This document shows positions 59,181 to 64,000 of a DNA stretch of 64,000 bases, one piece after another. Origin of the DNA: Gemmatimonadales bacterium (lineage in GTDB: Bacteria > Gemmatimonadota > Gemmatimonadetes > Gemmatimonadales > GWC2-71-9); NCBI GenBank assembly GCA_036500345.1, contig DASYCE010000031.1, positions 34,728-98,727 of the forward strand, read 5' to 3'. Each line of letters starts with the position of its first letter. Position 1 is the first letter of the stretch. Made by a program: the position numbers and the translations under genes. The notes beneath the pieces were generated by a model. That model saw only the letters and a program-made list of their open reading frames with translations. It was not told where the DNA came from and did not search any database.

Positions 59181-61763
59181 CTATTCGCTTCGCATCACGC
59201 TCGACGGCGAGACGCGAATCGCGCGGACGGCGGGGATGGCGCTTCCGGCGACGACCATGCCGACACAGAGGACGACTGCGACGATGAAGGTCGGCGCATC
59301 GAACGGTTCGACGCCGGCCAGGATGCTCGACATGATCCGCCCCGCCGCATACCCGGCGAAGGCGCCGGGGATGATGCCCGCCAGTGCCAATCCTCCCCCT
59401 TGCGAGAGGATCATGGTGACGATCTGGCGCGGGCGGGCGCCAAGCGCCATGCGGACCGCCATTTCCTGCCGGCGCTGCGACACCGCGAAGGCGAGCAATC
59501 CGTGCAGGCCGATCCCGGCGAGGAGGAACGCGATCGCGGCGAACGCGATCAGCACACGCACCTGCACCTCTCGCGACGCCGTCTGGCTCGCCACGATCGC
59601 CGAGAGGGGCTCGACGTCGGTCACTGATTGCGACGGATCGACCTCGCGCACGATGCGCCGGACCATCGGCACCAGCGCGGCCGGCGGGAGCGTCGACCGG
59701 ATCGCAAGATCCTTCGGCGCATAGAACATCATCGAGCTGTCCTGCATCTGCGCGTACGGCAGATAGACCTGCGGCTCGGCCACCCGTTCAGGGCCGCGCG
59801 TGCGCACCTCCCTCGCGATGCCGACGACGGTGCGGTCGGCGAAGGCGATGTTGAACCGCTGCCCGATCGGATCGCGCCCCGGCCAGAGTTCCTTGGCGAA
59901 CGATTCACTCACCACCGCCGTGTTGGGTGCGGTGTGTCCATCGGCGTCGCTGAGTCTGCGTCCGCGCATCAGGCGGATCTGCATCGCATCGAAATAGCCC
60001 GGGGTGATATATCGCAATGAGGCGTGATGGGTGACTGTGTCGGGCGACGCGCTCGCCTTCCAGATTCCGCCTCCCATCTTCATCGGCAGGAACGACGTGT
60101 AACCTGCGGCCGTCACGCCGGGGATCGCCCGGGTCTCTTCCAGGACACGCTGATAGAAGGCGCTCCGCCGATCGACGCTCCAGTAGCGGAAATAGGGGAG
60201 CTCGGTTCGCAACGTGAGGACCTGCTCCTGACGAAATCCTGGATCGACTGCGCGGACCCGCAGCATGGCGCGAAACAGCAGTCCCGCCGAAACGAGCAGC
60301 ACCACTGACGCCGCGACCTCGACGACCACGAGCGTCGCACGCAACCTCGACCGCCTGCCGCCGCCACTCCGGACATCATCGCGCAACCCCTCGAACGACG
60401 ATCCACGACCGACGCGGACCGCCGGGATCACGCCAAAGCCGATCCCTGTGACCACGGAGAGCAACGCCGCAACGGCGAGAACGCGCAGGTCGACCGTCGG
60501 TAGCTGCGTCATCGGCAACCCGTCTGGAACGAGTTGGTTGAGTAGCGGAAGCGCAACGAAGGCGAGCCCGACTCCGAGCGCTCCTCCGGCGATCGCCAGC
60601 ATCAGGCTTTCGGTCAGCAGCTGGCGAATCAGACGTTCGCGCCCCGCGCCGAGGGCGGCTCGCACCGCGATCTCACGGCGCCGCGCCAGCGCACGCACCA
60701 GGAGAAGCGACGCGAGATTGGCGCAGGTGATCAGCAGGACGCAGAGAGCCGCACCGCAGAGCGCTTCGAGCAGCGAACGATTCCGCGATGCTGTCGAGAA
60801 GGCATACGTGTCGCGCAACGACATGACATTCGCGCCGATCGATCCGTCAGCCTGCGGATAGAGCCGCGCCAGATCCCCCGCAACGCGGTCCATGTCACGC
60901 TGCGCCTGGCCGACCGTCCGCCCCGCCTTGAGCCGCGCCACGACGTAGAACCAGTTGTTGGTCCGATCGGTGTCGGTCGCTTCAGTCACATCCATCGGCG
61001 CCCAGAGCCGGACGGTGCGGTCGGGAAAGGCGAACGAACGCGGCATGACGCCGGCCACGGTCACCGGGCCGCCGTTGATGGTGATCGACCGCCCCACGAC
61101 GTGCGGATCGGCACCGAAATCGCTCTGCCAGAGACCGTAGCTGAGCACTGCGACGCGTGCGCCCCGCAACACTTCCTCAGCCGACGGGAGTCGACCAAGG
61201 TACGGAGCGACGCCGAGGATATCGAGGAGCGGGCCGCGCACCGATGCGACCGAGATTTGATCCGGTGCCGCGCCGCCGAGCATCGGCCACGATTGCAGGT
61301 TGTAGGCACCGATCGCGTCGAACGACGTCGATTGCCGCTCCCAGTCCGCGACGTTCGCCGGCGATGGCTGCAGCATCGAGTATTCCGGCGGCCGCTCCCA
61401 CACTGTGACGAGCCGATCGGCATTGGGAAAGGGCAACGGGCGCAGGAAGACGTAATCGGCGACCGAGAATGCCGCGGCATTGGCACCCACACCGAGCGCA
61501 ATGACGACGACCGCCGTGACGGCGAACGCCGGCGCGTTGCGCAGCGAGCGAAATCCCTGCCGGAGATCCTGCTTCAGGAGGTCCCAGTGCACCGCTAGCG
61601 CGCTCGCGACCACATCAAGCATCGTGCCGATCCAGAACCACGCGACGCCGAAGACTCCGCTCGTCGCCGCGCGGCGCTCGGCTACCATCCCCAGGAGTTC
61701 GCCACCGTACTCGTGCCGGAACGAGACCGGGTACAGCCGCAGCAGCGCGCGGTAGAACCACAT
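59181..61763 (-). CDS. ADOP/MacB-type ABC transporter permease (duplicated FtsX domains)
   Basis: The 860-residue protein begins with a permease-prefix segment (MWFYRALLRLYPVSFRHEYGG), then LKQDLRQGFRSLRNAPAFAVTAVVVIALGVGANAAAFSV. This is the N-terminal signature of acidobacterial duplicated orphan permeases. It has two MacB periplasmic domains and two FtsX bundles, around 340-460 (ALARRREIAVRAALGAGRERLIRQLL) and 740-850 (VSQRRQEMAVRMALGARPRQIVTMIL). No ATPase gene is adjacent, as is usual for these orphans. The start shares its A with the padR stop, and expression should follow PadR control. Confidence 0.93.
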   Translation of the reverse strand: MWFYRALLRLYPVSFRHEYGGELLGMVAERRAATSGVFGVAWFWIGTMLDVVASALAVHWDLLKQDLRQGFRSLRNAPAFAVTAVVVIALGVGANAAAFSVADYVFLRPLPFPNADRLVTVWERPPEYSMLQPSPANVADWERQSTSFDAIGAYNLQSWPMLGGAAPDQISVASVRGPLLDILGVAPYLGRLPSAEEVLRGARVAVLSYGLWQSDFGADPHVVGRSITINGGPVTVAGVMPRSFAFPDRTVRLWAPMDVTEATDTDRTNNWFYVVARLKAGRTVGQAQRDMDRVAGDLARLYPQADGSIGANVMSLRDTYAFSTASRNRSLLEALCGAALCVLLITCANLASLLLVRALARRREIAVRAALGAGRERLIRQLLTESLMLAIAGGALGVGLAFVALPLLNQLVPDGLPMTQLPTVDLRVLAVAALLSVVTGIGFGVIPAVRVGRGSSFEGLRDDVRSGGGRRSRLRATLVVVEVAASVVLLVSAGLLFRAMLRVRAVDPGFRQEQVLTLRTELPYFRYWSVDRRSAFYQRVLEETRAIPGVTAAGYTSFLPMKMGGGIWKASASPDTVTHHASLRYITPGYFDAMQIRLMRGRRLSDADGHTAPNTAVVSESFAKELWPGRDPIGQRFNIAFADRTVVGIAREVRTRGPERVAEPQVYLPYAQMQDSSMMFYAPKDLAIRSTLPPAALVPMVRRIVREVDPSQSVTDVEPLSAIVASQTASREVQVRVLIAFAAIAFLLAGIGLHGLLAFAVSQRRQEMAVRMALGARPRQIVTMILSQGGGLALAGIIPGAFAGYAAGRIMSSILAGVEPFDAPTFIVAVVLCVGMVVAGSAIPAVRAIRVSPSSVMRSE

Positions 61764-62119
61764 CAGGCGCGCTCGGTGGTCAATCCCTGCAACCGTGCCA
61801 TCCTGACCAGGCTCAGCAGCCGGCGCGCCTCGGCCTTGGCGACTTTTGTCCCGAACGGCGTGATGGCGTAGTAGCGTCGCCGCTCGTCATCGAATTCGCG
61901 GGCAGGGCGCGTCGCCGTTTCGCGAATCACCCCCTGCTCCAGCATCCGCTGGATGGTGCGATAGAGCGTGCCCGGCGAGAGCTTGATCTCGCCGCCGGTC
62001 CGCTCGGCGACATCCTGGATGATGGCGTATCCGTGAAGTTCGCCGGGTGCGACCGACATCAGGATCTGGAAGGTGGCCGGGGACAATGGCAGGAGGCGGT
62101 CGACAGCGTCGTGGGTCAT
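61763..62119 (-). CDS. PadR-family transcriptional regulator
   Basis: The 118-residue protein has a PadR winged helix: LSPATFQILMSVAPGELHGYAIIQDVAER, IKLSPGTLYRTIQRMLEQGVIRE, and DDERRRYYAITPFGTKVAKAEARRL. PadR proteins usually repress the efflux or permease gene next to them, here the ADOP permease, to which it is coupled (TGATG). ATG at 62119 was chosen over ATG at 62137. A TTGACG/TATATT promoter directly upstream would start transcription at about 62120, so the message would begin at the AUG. The earlier ATG lies inside the operator-like palindrome. Confidence 0.93.
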   Translation of the reverse strand: MTHDAVDRLLPLSPATFQILMSVAPGELHGYAIIQDVAERTGGEIKLSPGTLYRTIQRMLEQGVIRETATRPAREFDDERRRYYAITPFGTKVAKAEARRLLSLVRMARLQGLTTERA

Positions 62120-62154
62120 GGGCCGGAATATATCCATGATGGATATATCGTCAA
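62120..62154 (-). promoter_or_regulatory. padR promoter with palindromic operator in the spacer
   Basis: On the minus strand a -35 box TTGACG (62154-62149) is followed by a -10 box TATATT (62132-62127) with 16 bases between. A perfect inverted repeat with 10-base arms (ATATATCCAT and ATGGATATAT, centre 62138) spans 62128-62148, filling the spacer and covering the -10 box. A further half-site-like GGTATATCC lies at about 62157-62165. The predicted start is at or next to ATG 62119. Autorepression by PadR is the simplest reading. Confidence 0.72.
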
Positions 62155-62185
62155 TGGGTATATCCGTCCGGAAGTGATGCGCGGC

Positions 62186-63682
62186 TCAGCCGCCCCGCGC
62201 GATCCGGTACAGCGTCCAGACGTGGGTCCGTTCCTCCCAGTGGGTCACGTCGAAATGGAGCATCCACGACGGGAGCGAGCGGTGCGCCAGCTCGAGGCGC
62301 ATGCCGGGGGCTGTGGGCGGAACGATTCCGTTCACCGGAAGGAAGAGGTCACCGTCGCGCGGGTGAACGCGCGCGCTGTCGGCGAGCGTCAACGAGCTGT
62401 CGACCGGGACGATGGTGACGAGCGGCGCACGATAGACATCGAGGTGGAGGCGGGCGAAGGCGTACGGGCTGTCGCCCTGAACGTACAGCGTCGTCGGCCG
62501 GTGCCTCGCGTAGTCGTAGAGGTACCGCCACGTCGTGACGCCGTTGTCGGCGGCGCGCGTGCCGACAAAGAGGAGTGCCGCGAAATCGACGACTGCGAGG
62601 GCGCCGAGTCCAACCTTTAACATCCGGCTCGCCCTCACGGCACGCCCCAGATGCTGCCAGCCGACGACCGCGAGAAAGAGGAGCGGGAACGCCATCGGAA
62701 AGAGGAATCGCAGCTCCTTGTGGCTCACCGCAATGTGCCCCACGACGAACGCGACGAACGCCCACGTGATCAGATGGTCGCGCGCGCGATAGATCCCGAC
62801 AGCGGCGAGAACGATGAGCGGGATCGCGATCACCGGGATCGCGTGGTTCATGACCTGCGGGAAGTACCACCACCAGGGTGCGACGCCGAAGCTGGCCGCT
62901 GCACCGTGAATGATGTTCGACGCGAAGTACCTCCATGGGGTGAAGACCAGATTGCCGTAGAACCACCAGTCCACCACAGTGCCCATGGCAATCGCCGCCA
63001 CACCTCCCGCAACGAGAGCGCCGATCCTGGCCCACCCGAATCGGCCGCGGATCAGTACCCAGAGACCAACGCCGGCAAGCGCGAATCCCATCTGGAACCG
63101 GAAGACGAACGAGAGGCCCAGGGCGAATCCCGCTGTGATGTAGTCCCGCACGCGAGTCTCGGAGCGCTCGGACGAGTCGAGCGGCAGCAACGACAGGCCA
63201 AAGAGGAACGACAGCGCCGACCAGTTCTCCGACGAAAATCGGACGCTCAGGAAGGGCATGAACCAGAGGAGGAACGACGCACCCAGGAGTAATCGCGACC
63301 CCGACTCGCCGAGAACACCGGTCAGTCGCCGCGACATTCGCACGAAGACCCACACGGCGAGCCATGCGCTGAGGAGGCGCAGCAGGAGCGCCCAGATGAA
63401 TGGATTTGAGATGCCGACAGCACGCGCTGCACGCATCACGACTAGCGCAATCGTCGGCTGGAGAGTGGGGCGGATCTGCTGGGGAAATTCCCAGGGAAGG
63501 TCGGCCGCCGGGGTCTGGCCAAGCTTGTAGTTGGCGAACTCGAGCAGCTGGAAATGCTCGTCAGGGTGGTAGAACCCTTCGCTGCAGTATGCCGTGATGG
63601 TGTAGATGACCAGCCCGAGAATGATCAGCGCCCGGTGTGACAGACGAGTTGGCTGGATCAGAGTGAGCTCCGGGGGCGGCAC
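62186..63682 (-). CDS. GT22-family (Alg9/PIG-B-like) mannosyltransferase
   Basis: The 498-residue polytopic protein has the first-loop acidic motif GFYHPDEHFQLLEFANYKLG. It has about ten membrane helices and the HKELRFLFPMAFPLLFLA segment typical of GT22 enzymes, which use polyprenyl-phosphate mannose on the outer side of the membrane. A soluble C-terminal domain of about 130 residues follows. The eukaryotic relatives build GPI anchors and N-glycans; the bacterial acceptor is unknown. GTG at 63682 was chosen as the first start in frame. A TAGATT box lies 27 bases upstream. The gene seems monocistronic. Confidence 0.87.
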   Translation of the reverse strand: MPPPELTLIQPTRLSHRALIILGLVIYTITAYCSEGFYHPDEHFQLLEFANYKLGQTPAADLPWEFPQQIRPTLQPTIALVVMRAARAVGISNPFIWALLLRLLSAWLAVWVFVRMSRRLTGVLGESGSRLLLGASFLLWFMPFLSVRFSSENWSALSFLFGLSLLPLDSSERSETRVRDYITAGFALGLSFVFRFQMGFALAGVGLWVLIRGRFGWARIGALVAGGVAAIAMGTVVDWWFYGNLVFTPWRYFASNIIHGAAASFGVAPWWWYFPQVMNHAIPVIAIPLIVLAAVGIYRARDHLITWAFVAFVVGHIAVSHKELRFLFPMAFPLLFLAVVGWQHLGRAVRASRMLKVGLGALAVVDFAALLFVGTRAADNGVTTWRYLYDYARHRPTTLYVQGDSPYAFARLHLDVYRAPLVTIVPVDSSLTLADSARVHPRDGDLFLPVNGIVPPTAPGMRLELAHRSLPSWMLHFDVTHWEERTHVWTLYRIARGG

Positions 63683-63708
63683 GTCCGGGAGATCGGGCGG
63701 GGCAGATC

Positions 63709-63714
63709 AATCTA
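63709..63714 (-). promoter_or_regulatory. -10-like box TAGATT before the GT22 gene
   Basis: The minus strand reads GGTAGATTGA here, 27 bases before GTG 63682. It shares TAGATT with the boxes before yggS and before the fahA operon. No matched -35 box at 16-18 bases. The remaining bases up to 63868 hold no other clear signal. Confidence 0.38.
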
Positions 63715-63868
63715 CCCCCGCCGTCGTGCAAATCGGTGATGATCGAACGTTACCTGCTCGAACCAATTCCGTGGCACTGCACAATTGTTTCGGAAATTGC
63801 CGCCGATAGCTTTGGCAGCGCGGTTCTCCGCACTCACGCCCTGTGCACCAATCATATCGAGGCTCTCA

Positions 63869-64000
63869 ATGCGACTTCCCTTCCGCCGCACGGCGCTCGT
63901 CCTCGCCCTCGGCCTGATCGCAAGTGCATGCAGCGACACGCCACCCAGCGCACCGGGCATCACCCGGACGTCAGCGACGCCGGCACACCTGATTGCACCG
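63869..64000 (+). CDS. Lipoprotein gene, 5' part only
   Basis: The only plus-strand gene visible. Forty-four codons are inside the window: MRLPFRRTALVLALG, then LIASACSDTPPSAPG. The basic start, hydrophobic core and Cys at 21 form a lipoprotein signal peptide, though the lipobox (ASAC) lacks the usual Leu at -3. A Ser/Pro/Thr-rich linker follows. GAGG lies 6 bases before ATG at 63869. Function cannot be told from this fragment. Confidence 0.72.
   Translation, partial: MRLPFRRTALVLALGLIASACSDTPPSAPGITRTSATPAHLIAP

Noticed and set aside
62119..62137. Upstream ATG at 62137 as padR start
   Set aside because: It lies inside the palindrome and upstream of the predicted transcript start, and the extra residues MDIFRP are not needed for the PadR fold.
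1..64000. Insertion sequences, prophage, CRISPR arrays, integrase att sites at the two tRNA genes
   Set aside because: No transposase, integrase or repeat-spacer pattern was found. The regions next to tRNA-Asp and tRNA-Val hold ordinary chromosomal genes with no duplicated tRNA 3' ends.

Overview
The window is very GC-rich, densely coded and almost entirely transcribed from the minus strand. The exceptions are a partial lipoprotein gene at the right edge and perhaps nothing else. The gene content fits a Gemmatimonadota-like bacterium: a dcw cluster with m-DAP-type MurE, a PASTA-tailed FtsI, many TPR and Peptidase_MA-like proteins, an acidobacterial-type duplicated permease with a PadR regulator, and MoxR/DUF58/vWA clusters. 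This taxonomic reading is inference, because no rRNA or marker that names the lineage is present. All coordinates are on the plus strand; transcription of nearly everything runs from high to low numbers.

Layout in transcription order from the right edge. (1) 63869-64000: start of a plus-strand lipoprotein gene. (2) 62186-63682: a GT22 (Alg9/PIG-B-like) mannosyltransferase. (3) 62119-59181: a PadR repressor and an ADOP/MacB-type permease, preceded by a promoter whose spacer is a near-perfect palindrome and which predicts a leaderless mRNA. (4) 59022-45447: seven genes (GATase/vWA membrane protein, caspase-like protein lacking the catalytic Cys, TPR/gluzincin, MoxR ATPase, DUF58, BatA-like vWA, giant DUF4175-like protein with Gln/Gly-rich tracts), closed by a strong hairpin. 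(5) 45188-44418: a FliA/WhiG-class sigma factor. (6) 44314-32736: ten coupled genes (unknown protein, fumarylacetoacetase, GNAT, pdxH, CDF transporter, tilS, hpt, ftsH, folP, DUF2723 membrane protein). (7) 32564-14046: about twenty genes with overlapping or near-overlapping ends. Housekeeping genes come first (PLP-binding YggS, ileS, DksA/TraR zinc finger, lspA, rluD). A signalling module follows: CheW, CheY, CheA, CheC, TPR, PATAN/DUF4388-TPR, roadblock proteins, an MglA-like GTPase, a tandem DnaA-like AAA+ protein, PATAN-TPR, TPR, a gluzincin and a small membrane protein. (8) tRNA-Val, a TPR secreted protein, tRNA-Asp. (9) 11921-1: dcw cluster rsmH-ftsL-ftsI-murE-murF-mraY-murD-ftsW-murG-murC, leaving the window inside murC.

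The most interesting stretch is 14277-26779. It encodes a compact chemotaxis-type phosphorelay (one CheA, one CheW, one CheY, one CheC, no receptor, CheR or CheB in view) translationally coupled to an MglA-like small GTPase, stand-alone roadblock/LC7 proteins, two PATAN proteins and a protein with two DnaA-type AAA+ modules but no DnaA DNA-binding domain. By analogy with Frz-MglA systems and with PATAN proteins that act on type IV pili, I infer a polarity or surface-motility controller with a new ATPase effector. That function is not shown by the sequence.

Stop/start overlaps of the TGATG, ATGA, GTGA and TTGA kinds occur at most junctions and were used to choose start codons. No insertion sequence, prophage, CRISPR array or rRNA gene was seen, and no stretch longer than 300 bases lacks a gene.
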